From an uncultured Flavobacteriaceae bacterium (lineage in GTDB: Bacteria > Bacteroidota > Bacteroidia > Flavobacteriales > Flavobacteriaceae): a stretch of 64,000 bases of DNA. The notes below the pieces were generated by a model. That model did no database searches. It was not told the origin of the DNA and saw only the letters and a program-made list of their open reading frames with translations. Positions 43,470-52,395 of this stretch are shown here, one piece after another; positions within the stretch are counted from its first letter, which is position 1; every line of letters begins with the position of its first letter. Where the stretch lies: contig CANMRV010000006.1 in assembly GCA_947500435.1 (NCBI GenBank), forward strand, positions 248,001 to 312,000, in the 5' to 3' direction. Made by a program: the position numbers and the translations under genes.

Positions 43470-44057
43470 ATGAGAAATTTTTTAAGCTTTTTAAAGAGCA
43501 AAACTTTTTTTATACAATTAGGACTTGCTCTTTTAGCAATAGTTCTTTTAGTTTTCCTTCTTTTAAGATGGTTGAATAGTACTACCAACCACGGAGAGTT
43601 TGTTGAAGTACCTGATTTCTCGAAAATGTCGGTTATGGAGATGAGAGCAGCGGTTGAAGAAGCAGATTTGAGATACGAAGTTTTAGACTCAGCGAATTTT
43701 AATCCTGATTACCCTCGTTTTTCTATTATAGAACAGGATCCGGCTGCTGGAAATAAGGTAAAAGAAAATCGGAAAATCTATTTCACGGTAAATCCGTCAG
43801 GATATAAAAAAGTAACCATACCCAATGTGATTCAAGTAACACAACGAAATGCTTCTTCAATGCTCCGTGCCGTGGGGCTTGATGTGCAACGTGTTACTTA
43901 TATCGACCAAATCGGTAAGAATATGGTTTACTATATTAAACACAAGGGGAAACAGGTAAAACCCGGTGATAAACTGCCGAAAACTTCAAAGGTAGAATTA
44001 GTTTGTGGCAATGGCAGAATTGGCGAGCGAGCGCAAATCAAAGCTGATTCCGAATAG
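43470..44057 (+). CDS. PASTA domain membrane protein
   Basis: A 195-residue protein with an N-terminal transmembrane helix (about residues 14-36, FIQLGLALLAIVLLVFLLLRW) and two periplasmic PASTA domains: EVPDFSKMSVMEMRAAVEEADLRYEVL (about 48-110) and TIPNVIQVTQRNASSMLRAVGLDVQR (about 118-180). PASTA domains bind uncrosslinked peptidoglycan or its stem peptides. No kinase or penicillin-binding domain is attached. It is divergent from ddl and lies 3 bases before the RluD-family gene, a conserved flavobacterial order. Its role in sensing the cell wall is inferred from the family. Confidence 0.9.
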   Translation: MRNFLSFLKSKTFFIQLGLALLAIVLLVFLLLRWLNSTTNHGEFVEVPDFSKMSVMEMRAAVEEADLRYEVLDSANFNPDYPRFSIIEQDPAAGNKVKENRKIYFTVNPSGYKKVTIPNVIQVTQRNASSMLRAVGLDVQRVTYIDQIGKNMVYYIKHKGKQVKPGDKLPKTSKVELVCGNGRIGERAQIKADSE

Positions 44058-44060
44058 AAT

Positions 44061-45086
44061 ATGGGACCTGAAAATAGCCCTGAACTTCAAGAGGGCGAGC
44101 TTTATGAGCATCATAAAATTTTAGCTCCAAACGGACAAAAGCCACTCCGTGTAGATAAGTTTTTGATGAACTTCATTGAAAATGCAACTCGAAATAAAAT
44201 ACAGCAAGCCGCAAAAGATGGTAATGTTTGGGTAAACGGAGCTGCTGTAAAGCAGAACTACAAAGTAAAAGCAGGCGATGAGGTAAAGGTTATGTTTGAG
44301 CACCCTCCTCATGAGTTTTTATTGGTTCCTGAGGATATTCCTTTGGATATTGTCTACGAAGATGACGCACTTTTAGTAGTGAACAAACCGGCGGGAATGG
44401 TGGTTCACCCTGGGCATGGCAATTATTCTGGTACTTTAATCAACGCTTTATTACATCATACAGACAATCTTGCTTTAAATAGCAATGAGCGGCCTGGCCT
44501 AGTACATCGTATAGATAAAGATACTTCTGGGTTGTTATTGGTTGCTAAAACTGAAGCGGCGATGACACATCTATCCAAACAATTTTTTGACAAAACCTCA
44601 GAACGAGAATATGTGGCTTTGGTTTGGGGAAATATGGAAGATGATGAAGGCACCATTGAAGGGAATATTGCTAGACATCCGAAGAACAGGTTGCAAATGC
44701 ATGTTTTTCCTGAAGGTGACGAAGGAAAGGAAGCCGTTACGCATTTCAAAGTGATGGAACGTTTAGGCTATGTAACTTTGGTGTCTTGTAAATTGGAAAC
44801 AGGAAGAACACATCAAATACGCGTTCATATGAAATATATTGGACACACCTTGTTCAATGACGAACGTTATGGAGGTGAAAAAATATTAAAGGGAACCACA
44901 TTTACGAAATACAAACAATTTGTCGAAAATGCGTTCAAAATTCTTCCACGCCAAGCACTTCATGCGAAGACTTTAGGGTTTGTTCACCCAGTGACAAAAA
45001 AAATGATGCGTTTTGATTCTGAATTGCCCGATGATATGAAGCATTGTATCGAAAAATGGAAGCAATATTCGAAGAATAGTCAGTAA
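44061..45086 (+). CDS. RluD-family pseudouridine synthase
   Basis: A 341-residue pseudouridine synthase with an N-terminal S4 domain (about residues 25-85, RVDKFLMNFIENATRNKIQQAAKDGNVWVNG) and a catalytic domain: VVNKPAGMVVHPG (about 113-125), catalytic Asp in HRIDKDTSGLLL (about 152-163), and RTHQIRVHM (about 251-259). These are standard RluA/RluD features. By analogy with E. coli RluD it should modify 23S rRNA helix 69, but the site cannot be shown from the sequence. Follows the PASTA gene after 3 bases. Confidence 0.92.
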   Translation: MGPENSPELQEGELYEHHKILAPNGQKPLRVDKFLMNFIENATRNKIQQAAKDGNVWVNGAAVKQNYKVKAGDEVKVMFEHPPHEFLLVPEDIPLDIVYEDDALLVVNKPAGMVVHPGHGNYSGTLINALLHHTDNLALNSNERPGLVHRIDKDTSGLLLVAKTEAAMTHLSKQFFDKTSEREYVALVWGNMEDDEGTIEGNIARHPKNRLQMHVFPEGDEGKEAVTHFKVMERLGYVTLVSCKLETGRTHQIRVHMKYIGHTLFNDERYGGEKILKGTTFTKYKQFVENAFKILPRQALHAKTLGFVHPVTKKMMRFDSELPDDMKHCIEKWKQYSKNSQ

Positions 45087-45096
45087 AGATTTAAGT

Positions 45097-45780
45097 TTGA
45101 GTATGTTCCCAAAAATAATCTTTGTTGCTTTTGTCTTTTCCGGTATTATTGCTTTAAGTGGTTGTGGTATGTCTGCAAAAGACAAAAATCCAATTGCAAA
45201 CGCCAAAGAAACTATTTCTGATACGATTCTTTTAGATAGTATTCCCGAAAAGGAGATTGAAATCGACTCTTCAAAAATTGCTTTTGGCTTTGATTTTCCT
45301 GTGGGAAAGCCTGATGGAAAAGGATATTATGATTACCAAGGTTTTACCAAAAACAATCATTTAGGGGAAGATTGGAATGGACTTCGTGGCGGAAATAGTG
45401 ATTTGGGAGATACCATTTATTCTATCGCAAACGGACAAATTACATATGCTGAAGATTTCGGTGGAGGCTGGGGAAATACTGTTCGTATAGTACATGAATT
45501 ACCAGACGGAAAATTTTATGAATCGGTGTACGCTCATTGTGATAGTATTTTGACAATGCCGCATGCTTGGGTTCTTAAGGGAGACCCCATAGGTACTATT
45601 GGCACAGCGAATGGCCAATACTATGCGCATCTGCATTTAGAACTACGTGAGGAAATAGGCTTACCCATAGGAGAAGGTTATTCAGCTGATACTACTGGAT
45701 ACTTGAATCCAACTGCTTTTATAAAAATGCATCGCCAGATTGCTAATGAAATTGATTCGGTTACTACCAAAAATCAGTAA
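45097..45780 (+). CDS. M23 family peptidase, lipoprotein
   Basis: A 227-residue LytM-like metallopeptidase that probably cuts peptidoglycan cross-bridges. N-terminal signal with lipobox LSGC (about residues 22-25), so it is probably lipid-anchored. Catalytic motifs: NHLGEDWNG (His and Asp zinc ligands, about 86-94), HCDSILTMPH, and YYAHLHLELRE (HxH zinc ligands, about 175-185). All ligands expected for an active M23 fold are present. Lies ten bases after the pseudouridine synthase gene in the same direction. Confidence 0.88.
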   Translation: MSMFPKIIFVAFVFSGIIALSGCGMSAKDKNPIANAKETISDTILLDSIPEKEIEIDSSKIAFGFDFPVGKPDGKGYYDYQGFTKNNHLGEDWNGLRGGNSDLGDTIYSIANGQITYAEDFGGGWGNTVRIVHELPDGKFYESVYAHCDSILTMPHAWVLKGDPIGTIGTANGQYYAHLHLELREEIGLPIGEGYSADTTGYLNPTAFIKMHRQIANEIDSVTTKNQ

Positions 45781-45877
45781 TATTTATTTTTGTAATAGAA
45801 GTATAGAAAAGTCCTTTTTGTAGAAATAGGCAATTCCAAAAATTGGCATTATTTTTAACCTAATTAAATTGTTACAG

Positions 45878-46639
45878 ATGAAAATTGTTATTTCTCCTGC
45901 CAAATCGTTGGACTTTGAAAGTGAGCTTCCAACTAAAAAATATACCCAGCCACAATTTCTTGAGCAAGCCGCAAAGCTGAACCAGGTTTTAGTGAAGAAA
46001 AAACCAAAGGCTTTATCAAAATTAATGTCTATTTCAGATAATTTGGCACAGTTAAATTGGGAAAGAAATCATCAATTTTCAATTCCGTTTACAACTGAAA
46101 ATGCTCGCCCTGCGGTTTATGCCTTTAACGGCGATGTATATCAAGGTTTAGATGCCTCAACGATTTCAGAAGATAAACTAGATAATCTTCAAGATACCCT
46201 ACGGATTTTATCCGGACTTTACGGAATATTAAAACCTTTGGATTTAATTCAACCCTATCGCCTAGAAATGGGTACCCAGTTAAAAATAGGCCGTAAAAAG
46301 AATTTATATGAATTCTGGAAAAAGGACCTTACCTCCCATTTGAATGATGAATTAGAAGATGGAGAGCTTTTTGTAAATCTTGCCAGTAACGAATATTTTG
46401 GGGCCGTTGATGAAAAAGCATTGAAAGTGCCGGTGATTACACCTATTTTCAAGGATTGGAAGAATGATAAACTGAAAATCATAAGTTTCTTTGCAAAAAA
46501 GGCTAGGGGTTCTATGGTGCGTTATATTATTGATACCAATGCCAAAACTTTAGAAGATATCAAAGGTTTTAATTTGGACGATTACATGTTTAGTAAAGAA
46601 CATACGCTTAAAGAGAATCAACCTGTATTTATTAGATAG
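45878..46639 (+). CDS. yaaA: Peroxide stress protein YaaA
   Basis: A 253-residue YaaA (DUF328) protein; in E. coli it lowers intracellular free iron during peroxide stress and binds DNA via a helix-hairpin-helix-like site. Family hallmarks: [13 protein letters not shown] at the start, [16 protein letters not shown] (about residues 83-98), [22 protein letters not shown] (about 110-131), and [11 protein letters not shown] (about 167-177). The ATG at 45878 is preferred to the TTG at 45869. It stands free on both sides. Confidence 0.92.
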   Translation: MKIVISPAKSLDFESELPTKKYTQPQFLEQAAKLNQVLVKKKPKALSKLMSISDNLAQLNWERNHQFSIPFTTENARPAVYAFNGDVYQGLDASTISEDKLDNLQDTLRILSGLYGILKPLDLIQPYRLEMGTQLKIGRKKNLYEFWKKDLTSHLNDELEDGELFVNLASNEYFGAVDEKALKVPVITPIFKDWKNDKLKIISFFAKKARGSMVRYIIDTNAKTLEDIKGFNLDDYMFSKEHTLKENQPVFIR

Positions 46640-46695
46640 AATAATTTTAGAAAGTACCCGTTTTATAAGTATCGAACTTGTTTAAAGGTGTACTT

Positions 46696-47058
46696 ATGAA
46701 GTTATTGGTTTCTATTCTAATTTGTTTTTCTGTTGTCTTGTTTTCATGTACCGACCGTGACGACAAACTTGAAGGTGTACAAATACGAGTTCAAAATACC
46801 ACCAGTACTTCATTTGCAGAAGTTGGTATTGATTCGTTGGTTTTTACAGATATTCAATCCGGTCGTACAGTATTTTATCAGCAATATAATGGAGACGTCC
46901 TTCCAAGTAGCGTAATTCTGACTACAGATTCATTATCCACAAGCATCGTTGTTGATAACACTTTCGAAATCGATTCTACCGTTTTAAACCTTTTTACCTA
47001 TAAAATCGGCGGTCTTTCAGAAGGAGGAAATGCAACTATTGAAATAATAAAGGACTAA
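46696..47058 (+). CDS. Small lipoprotein, unknown function
   Basis: A 120-residue protein with a lipoprotein signal (MKLLVSILICFSVVLFSC, lipobox LFSC at about residue 15-18), then a mature domain rich in Thr, Ser and beta strands, with the start VQIRVQNTTSTSFAEVGIDSLVF. It looks like a small beta-sandwich of the sort found on Bacteroidota outer membranes. No family name. ATG at 46696 chosen over the start at 46678. Converges on the tiny THX gene with a gap of three bases. Confidence 0.65.
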   Translation: MKLLVSILICFSVVLFSCTDRDDKLEGVQIRVQNTTSTSFAEVGIDSLVFTDIQSGRTVFYQQYNGDVLPSSVILTTDSLSTSIVVDNTFEIDSTVLNLFTYKIGGLSEGGNATIEIIKD

Positions 47059-47061
47059 TCA

Positions 47062-47190
47062 TCATTTCTTTTTACCTGCCGCAATTTTCTCTTCAATGCG
47101 AACTCGCTTTTTGATTTTCCTGAGTCTTCTGACCCCGTAAGATTTATTGGCTATTTTCCCTCTTCTCGATTTAATATCACCTCTACCCAT
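47062..47190 (-). CDS. 30S ribosomal protein THX
   Basis: A 42-residue, very basic protein on the minus strand, too short for standard length cutoffs: it opens MGRGDIKSRRGKIANKSYG and ends AAGKKK, ATG at 47190 and TGA at 47062-47064. The sequence matches the THX (bTHX) family, a small peptide held at the top of the small ribosomal subunit head in Thermus and found widely in Bacteroidota. It lies convergent to a lipoprotein gene and divergent from the PLD-N/TPR protein. Confidence 0.9.
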   Translation of the reverse strand: MGRGDIKSRRGKIANKSYGVRRLRKIKKRVRIEEKIAAGKKK

Positions 47191-47367
47191 AATTGTCCGT
47201 TTGTATTATAATTTCCGTCATTAACGGGAATCAGTTAATTAATTTTTTTGATTCAACCTAAGGTACTAGATCATAACCAGAATGTCAATCCTCGCTGTTC
47301 TTGAAGCTTTTACCGATTTATAAGGAAATAGAGCTTCAGAACTATCAGAAGTTCTTATTTTAGAAAA

Positions 47368-48093
47368 ATGTACTATTATCTTGTATTGGCTCTTCAAGTC
47401 TACTGCGCCTATCATTGTTATACCAAACGAAACGACTATTACTGGTATTTTGCAATTATTTTCCTGCCCGTAATTGGATCACTCATTTACCTATTCATAA
47501 ACGTTATCCAAAAACAGGATATTGATAAAGTACAACAAGGATTGACAGCTGTTATTAATCCCAGTAAGAAAATCATTGATTTGGAAAAGCGTTTTAAGTT
47601 TGCCGCAACCTTTGAAAATCAGGTTGCCTTGGCAGATGCATACTTAGAAGCAGAGCACTTTGAAAAAGCAATTGAAAACTATGAAGCATCTTTGAAAGAT
47701 GTTTTCAAGGAGGATTTTTATGTCATTTCAAGATTACAAGAAGCGCATTATTTCTCTTCGGAATTCGATAAGGCCAAAGAATATGCCGAGCGAATTAAAG
47801 ACCATCAGAAGTTTGAAAAATCAAGAGCTTCTTTTTTGTATGCCTTAACATTGGAAAAGGAAGGTGGTGTCGAGGAAGCAGAAACACGTCTGAAAACTTT
47901 TGATGCCCCTTACGCCAGATATCAGGAAAGACTTGAACTCGCCAAATTTTTTATTCGTAATGCCAAAACAACCGAGGCAAGAGAACTTCTTTATGAAATA
48001 GATACAGAGTCAGAGGGAATGTCAAAAACAAGCCATCGCCAAAATCGGGTTTTAATTAAAAAGGCCAAAGAACTATTGGCTTCTGGTTTTTAA
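47368..48093 (+). CDS. PLDc_N-like membrane segment with tetratricopeptide repeats
   Basis: A 241-residue protein: two N-terminal hydrophobic helices (about residues 2-20 and 26-44; YYWYFAIIFLPVIGSLIYLF resembles the cardiolipin-synthase N-terminal PLDc_N motif), then helical TPR-like repeats (about 75-230; ENQVALADAYLEAEHFEKAIENYEAS and EKSRASFLYALTLEKEGGVEEAETRL). It likely acts as a membrane-tethered scaffold facing the cytosol. Its stop TAATG overlaps the start of the UDG-like gene by one base, so the two are co-translated. Partner unknown. Confidence 0.75.
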   Translation: MYYYLVLALQVYCAYHCYTKRNDYYWYFAIIFLPVIGSLIYLFINVIQKQDIDKVQQGLTAVINPSKKIIDLEKRFKFAATFENQVALADAYLEAEHFEKAIENYEASLKDVFKEDFYVISRLQEAHYFSSEFDKAKEYAERIKDHQKFEKSRASFLYALTLEKEGGVEEAETRLKTFDAPYARYQERLELAKFFIRNAKTTEARELLYEIDTESEGMSKTSHRQNRVLIKKAKELLASGF

Positions 48094-48788
48094 TGTTTCT
48101 CCATACGCACCCATATGAACCATTTTTGTTTCCTGAAGCAACAAAGCTAATTGTTGGTACCCTGCCGCCACCTAGGTTTACGATAGGGGAGCTCAAAGAC
48201 GATGATGTGGACTTTTGTTACGGAAGTCGAAACGGACAATTATGGCCAATTCTAGATAAAATTTTCAATCTGGACTTGAAATACGAAACCACAGATTTTG
48301 CCGCGAAGCAACGAAAGGATTTTCTTCTGAAATATAAGATTGGGGTTTGTGATATTGTTGCAAGCGCAGAACGTGATAAGATAGATGCTTCGGATTTGGG
48401 AATGCAGAACATCAAACTACGGAACATAGTCAGCTATTTACACGAATATAAAAAGGTAGACACACTTTTGTTTACCGGAGGAAATAGTAAAAACGGCCCA
48501 GAATACTTTTTTAGGAAACATTTAAAAGAGCATGGGCTAAAGCTGAATGTAGTTTCCGATATCGTACCAAGAATTCACGAATTTCAACTACCTGTCAGTC
48601 TGAGCGCTGTCGAAGAGCCGAAGAGGACAAAATCTAGAGTCATTAAAACCGTTTCCCTGACCGCACCTTCTGGAGCTGCGAATAGAGCGGTTGGTAGTAT
48701 GGAGCTTTATAAGAAACTAAAGAACGAAAACCCAGATTTTAATACATTGGATTTTAGGGCGATGCAGTATAAACCTTTCTTTGAATAA
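48093..48788 (+). CDS. Uracil-DNA glycosylase superfamily protein
   Basis: A 231-residue protein of the UDG-like fold. Visible: LIVGTLPPPRF (about residues 19-29) as the first loop, CYGSRNGQLWPILDK (about 42-56), the acid/Asn region GVCDIVASAERDKIDASDLG, and the closing TAPSGAANRAVG (about 190-201), comparable to the DNA-binding loop near the C-terminus. Family members excise uracil or related bases, but the exact class and activity of this branch are not settled. It overlaps the upstream membrane TPR gene by one base, which is an odd partnership for a repair enzyme. Confidence 0.78.
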   Translation: MFLHTHPYEPFLFPEATKLIVGTLPPPRFTIGELKDDDVDFCYGSRNGQLWPILDKIFNLDLKYETTDFAAKQRKDFLLKYKIGVCDIVASAERDKIDASDLGMQNIKLRNIVSYLHEYKKVDTLLFTGGNSKNGPEYFFRKHLKEHGLKLNVVSDIVPRIHEFQLPVSLSAVEEPKRTKSRVIKTVSLTAPSGAANRAVGSMELYKKLKNENPDFNTLDFRAMQYKPFFE

Positions 48789-48807
48789 TAAAATATACAT
48801 ATAACTA

Positions 48808-48841
48808 AAAAGAGCTCAATCAATTAAGACTAAGCTCTTTT
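48808..48841 (+). terminator. Probable terminator after the UDG-like gene
   Basis: AAAAGAGCT (48808-48816) pairs with AGCTCTTTT (48833-48841). The stem is 9 pairs with a 16-base loop; the T-run is short, so it is a modest terminator. It lies 19 bases past the stop. Confidence 0.5.
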
Positions 48842-49077
48842 ACGAGAACACTATATGAAAATGAAAAAATTTTATTTCGTTTTTATTACATAGTAAATGT
48901 ACCCTCATCTTACGCCTTTACATAAATATTGTTGTGAACGGTGTTGGTTTTGTGGTATAGCTTGTTTTTTTTGTGATTTCAAATGTTTTCAGACGAGCAA
49001 TTCCCTAATAATGGCGATATTTGAGGTTCACTTTATGAATCCTATTTAATGGGATTTCCCCAATTTCAAATAGAAAT

Positions 49078-51624
49078 ATGCAGCAGTCAGAACGTCTAGT
49101 AGAGTTTAAAAAATCGGTCAATAACAAGTTCAATGTCTATAATAGCTTGTTTCTAAATTTACCGTATCGAAATATTGAAAATGTGGGTATGCTAATTCCC
49201 TTGATGTTAGACCAATGTCAAAAGGGTTTGCAATCAGGAAAAAATCCAAAGGAAATACTAGAAGCCTTTTTTCAGACCTTTGTTAATATTGAATCTGAAG
49301 AGGATCGCATCGATTTTATGTTTCGAATTATTCAGTATGTAGAACGACAAGTAGTGCTTTATGATAGTGTTGAAGATGCGGCCTTTCCTAAATTACATGA
49401 ACATACGAGTTCCCTATCTATAAAAGACTATTTTCAATTAGTAGATAAGAATAAAAGTTGGGATAGAATTACAGACCAACTTTCAAATTTTAGCGCTCGC
49501 ATTGTACTTACGGCTCATCCGACCCAGTTTTATACACCTGCCATTTTAGATATCATAGCGAATCTGCGGTCTTTGATATTAGAAGATAAGATTGATGAAA
49601 TCGATGTCGCTCTGCAACAGTTGGGTTTAACCTCTTTAATCAACGCTAAGAAACCGACACCTTTAGATGAGGCAAAGAATATTATTTACATTCTTAGAAA
49701 CGTGTATTACGAGGCTGTTGGTGATTTGTATTCGTATATCAAAAGTAATGTAGGGGAGCGTAATTTCGAAAATCATAACATCATGAAGCTGGGCTTTTGG
49801 CCCGGTGGAGACCGAGATGGAAATCCATTTGTAACGGCGGACATTACAAATGATGTTGCTGATGAGCTTCGGGTGAACCTAATGAAGTGTTATTACAATG
49901 ATTTGAAAGTTTTACAGCAGAAACTTACTTTCAAAGAATTACAGGGTTCAATAACACAACTAAGAAATAACCTGTATACAGCGATGTTCAACCCAAAGAA
50001 GACGGTTGGATACGAAGACATTATAGGTCCTTTGTTAGATATCCGTGAAGGATTGATAGCAAAATACCACGGATTGTATCTAAAAGACTTGGATCAACTC
50101 ATTGATAAAGTCAAAATATTCAAAACACATTTCGCGACTTTAGACATTCGCCAAGACCATAGTCAACATTATTTGACGGTTGAAACGATTTTAAAGAAAA
50201 ACGGAGTGATAACAGAAAATCTAAATGAGCTTTCACAAGAAGAATTACAAGAGTTGTTATTGCATAAGAATTTCAAAGTTTCAGCTGACGACTTCGATGA
50301 AGGTATTGTAAAGGATACGTTGAACAATATTTCCCAATTAAAAAGCATTCAGCAAAAGAATGGTGAGGAAGGTTGTAATCGCTATATTATCAGTAATTCG
50401 GAGGATATATTCTCGATCCTTTTTGTTTACGGACTATTCCGATGGTGTGGATGGAATTCCGGGGAAATCACCTTTGATATTGTTCCACTTTTTGAAACTA
50501 TGATAGGTATGGATGGCGCTGAGGCGACCATGCAGCACCTATTTAATTTACCGGAATATAGAAGTCATTTGAAAAGAAGAAAAGACAAGCAGACTATAAT
50601 GCTTGGTTTCTCTGATGGAACAAAAGACGGGGGTTACTTAAAAGCAAACTGGTCTATCTTAAAAACTAAGGAAACCTTGTCCTCGGTCTGCGGAAAGAAT
50701 GACATCAAGGCCATTTTCTTTGATGGTCGTGGAGGTCCGCCAGCACGTGGAGGTGGTAAAACACATCGTTTTTATGCTGCTCAGACAAAGGATGTTGCTA
50801 ATAATGAAATTCAACTAACGATTCAAGGTCAGACCATAACCAGTACTTACGGAACCAAAGAACAATTCAAATACAACTGTGAGCAACTTTTAACTGCTGG
50901 CTTGTCCAATAATATATTTGGAAAGGAAAATGTAATTTCCTCTGAACAAAGAAATTTGATTGAAGAACTTTCTGAATTGAGTTTTGAAAAATACGATGCA
51001 TTGAAACATCACGAGAATTTCATGTCGTATTTGGAAAATCGAAGTACATTAAAGTATTACACCAAAGCAAATATTGGTAGTCGCCCAGGAAAACGTGGTA
51101 ACAAAGCCAAACTGGAATTAAGCGACCTTCGCGCGATATCATTTGTAGGCTCCTGGAGTCAATTGAAACAGAACGTGCCAGGCTATTTTGGTATCGGTTC
51201 TGCTTTAGAGACGATGAAGAATCAGGGTAGGTTAGATGAAGTGAAAACACTTTTCAAAGAAGTACCTTTCTTTAAAGCATTGATGTTGAATAGTATGATG
51301 TCGTTGTCAAAATGCTATTTTGAACTAACAAGCTACATGAAGGAGGACGAGGAGTATGGAGATTTTTGGATGATTCTTCATGCTGAATATCTGTTGTCTA
51401 AAGAAATGCTTTTAGAGATTTCTGATATGGATATTCTAATGGAGCGCGAAGCTGTCTCAAGGGAATCAATCAAAATTCGTGAGAACATCGTACTGCCTTT
51501 ATTGGTTATTCAGCAATACGCCTTGCAGAAAATAGGAAGTAGTTCTAAACACAAAGAGCTTTATGAAAAGATTGTAACGCGTTCGCTCTATGGAAACATT
51601 AATGCGAGCCGTAATTCCGCTTAA
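49078..51624 (+). CDS. ppc: Phosphoenolpyruvate carboxylase
   Basis: A 848-residue anaplerotic enzyme that carboxylates PEP to oxaloacetate with bicarbonate. The signature sites are present: VLTAHPTQ (about residues 141-148, with the catalytic His), GFWPGGDRDGNPF (about 239-251), FFDGRGGPPARGG (about 544-556) and GSRPGKRG (about 666-673). It is somewhat shorter than the 880-930 residues of E. coli type and belongs to the Bacteroidota form; the C-terminal end is NASRNSA. The allosteric sites cannot be judged by eye. About 289 bases of non-coding DNA precede it, with only a terminator and vestigial short frames. Confidence 0.95.
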   Translation: MQQSERLVEFKKSVNNKFNVYNSLFLNLPYRNIENVGMLIPLMLDQCQKGLQSGKNPKEILEAFFQTFVNIESEEDRIDFMFRIIQYVERQVVLYDSVEDAAFPKLHEHTSSLSIKDYFQLVDKNKSWDRITDQLSNFSARIVLTAHPTQFYTPAILDIIANLRSLILEDKIDEIDVALQQLGLTSLINAKKPTPLDEAKNIIYILRNVYYEAVGDLYSYIKSNVGERNFENHNIMKLGFWPGGDRDGNPFVTADITNDVADELRVNLMKCYYNDLKVLQQKLTFKELQGSITQLRNNLYTAMFNPKKTVGYEDIIGPLLDIREGLIAKYHGLYLKDLDQLIDKVKIFKTHFATLDIRQDHSQHYLTVETILKKNGVITENLNELSQEELQELLLHKNFKVSADDFDEGIVKDTLNNISQLKSIQQKNGEEGCNRYIISNSEDIFSILFVYGLFRWCGWNSGEITFDIVPLFETMIGMDGAEATMQHLFNLPEYRSHLKRRKDKQTIMLGFSDGTKDGGYLKANWSILKTKETLSSVCGKNDIKAIFFDGRGGPPARGGGKTHRFYAAQTKDVANNEIQLTIQGQTITSTYGTKEQFKYNCEQLLTAGLSNNIFGKENVISSEQRNLIEELSELSFEKYDALKHHENFMSYLENRSTLKYYTKANIGSRPGKRGNKAKLELSDLRAISFVGSWSQLKQNVPGYFGIGSALETMKNQGRLDEVKTLFKEVPFFKALMLNSMMSLSKCYFELTSYMKEDEEYGDFWMILHAEYLLSKEMLLEISDMDILMEREAVSRESIKIRENIVLPLLVIQQYALQKIGSSSKHKELYEKIVTRSLYGNINASRNSA

Positions 51625-51644
51625 AGAAAAGGTGATTTTTTATA

Positions 51645-51746
51645 ATGGACTTTTTCCAGTTGCTACAATTTGGTACCGTTTTTGTTGCCTTTTATTTGAT
51701 ACTATTTTTATCCATAAAAGCTAATCCAACTTACTATGAAAAGTAA
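51645..51746 (+). CDS. Possible 33-residue single-helix membrane protein
   Basis: A short open frame: ATG at 51645, stop TAA at 51744-51746, translated MDFFQLLQFGTVFVAFYLIL followed by FLSIKANPTYYEK. One strongly hydrophobic helix with a positively charged C-terminal side. Its last bases overlap the start of the next gene (51736) by 11. It could be a real small protein or a fortuitous frame; the strong helix and tight spacing after ppc (20 bases) favour the first. Confidence 0.35.
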   Translation: MDFFQLLQFGTVFVAFYLILFLSIKANPTYYEK

Positions 51747-52392
51747 AATTATGATTTTTGTTTTTTTTACTTTTTTGTCGATTTCGGTAGCAGTCGCTCA
51801 AAACGGTAACTTCAAGACGGTCAAGGTTAAAGGTCTTGTTACAAATGCTGAAGGTATTCCTATAAAAAAGGGTGATGTATTTGTTGACTCCCTAAAAACC
51901 GGGTTGCGGACAAATAAAAGAGGGGAGTATAAATTTCGAATTCCTGTTAAATCCAATTTCATTAGTATTTATTCTGAGGAATATGGAATACTTACTATGG
52001 TTTATAATGGAGAAGGAATAGTCAATTTTACTTTCCCCAAAAACAATGAAGTAAAAACTGAAAGTGAACTTTCTAAGTTAGGCTATATTTTCGATGTTGA
52101 AGCATTCAGAAATATGGGTAAAAAGAGCTTTTCTGAGTATACCGATATTTTTCAAATAATTAGAGAGAAGTTTTCCGGTGTTAGAATTGAAGGGAGTACA
52201 ATATATGTAAGAGGTATTATTAGTTTAGACGGCAATCAAACTCCATTATATGTCGTTGACGGTAACTATGTTACTAGTATTGCAAATATTAACCCTGATG
52301 AGTTAAAATCCATAGATCTTTTAAAGGGTGAAGACGCTTCTATTTATGGCGCAAGAGGCGCTGCGGGAGTTTTCGTTATTAGTTTGAAATAA
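51736..52392 (+). CDS. Secreted carboxypeptidase-regulatory-like / TonB-plug domain protein
   Basis: A 218-residue exported protein: signal peptide (residues 1-21, ending SVAVAQ), a carboxypeptidase D regulatory-like beta domain (about 28-95, VKVKGLVTNAEGIPIKKGDVFVDSLKTGLRTNKRGEYKF), and a domain resembling the plug of TonB-dependent receptors (about 125-218; GSTIYVRG, TPLYVVDGNYVTSIANINPDELKSIDLLKGEDASIYGARGAAGVFVI). It ends where the barrel would start, so it is a stand-alone plug. Similar short proteins occur in Bacteroidota; role unknown. Its stop lies 3 bases from that of the convergent next gene. Confidence 0.85.
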   Translation: MKSKIMIFVFFTFLSISVAVAQNGNFKTVKVKGLVTNAEGIPIKKGDVFVDSLKTGLRTNKRGEYKFRIPVKSNFISIYSEEYGILTMVYNGEGIVNFTFPKNNEVKTESELSKLGYIFDVEAFRNMGKKSFSEYTDIFQIIREKFSGVRIEGSTIYVRGIISLDGNQTPLYVVDGNYVTSIANINPDELKSIDLLKGEDASIYGARGAAGVFVISLK

Positions 52393-52395
52393 GTT

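Noticed and set aside
48855-48893. Very short frame starting MKMKKFYFVFIT upstream of ppc
   Set aside because: It stops after 12 codons; it looks like the start of a lost signal peptide but has no remaining gene.
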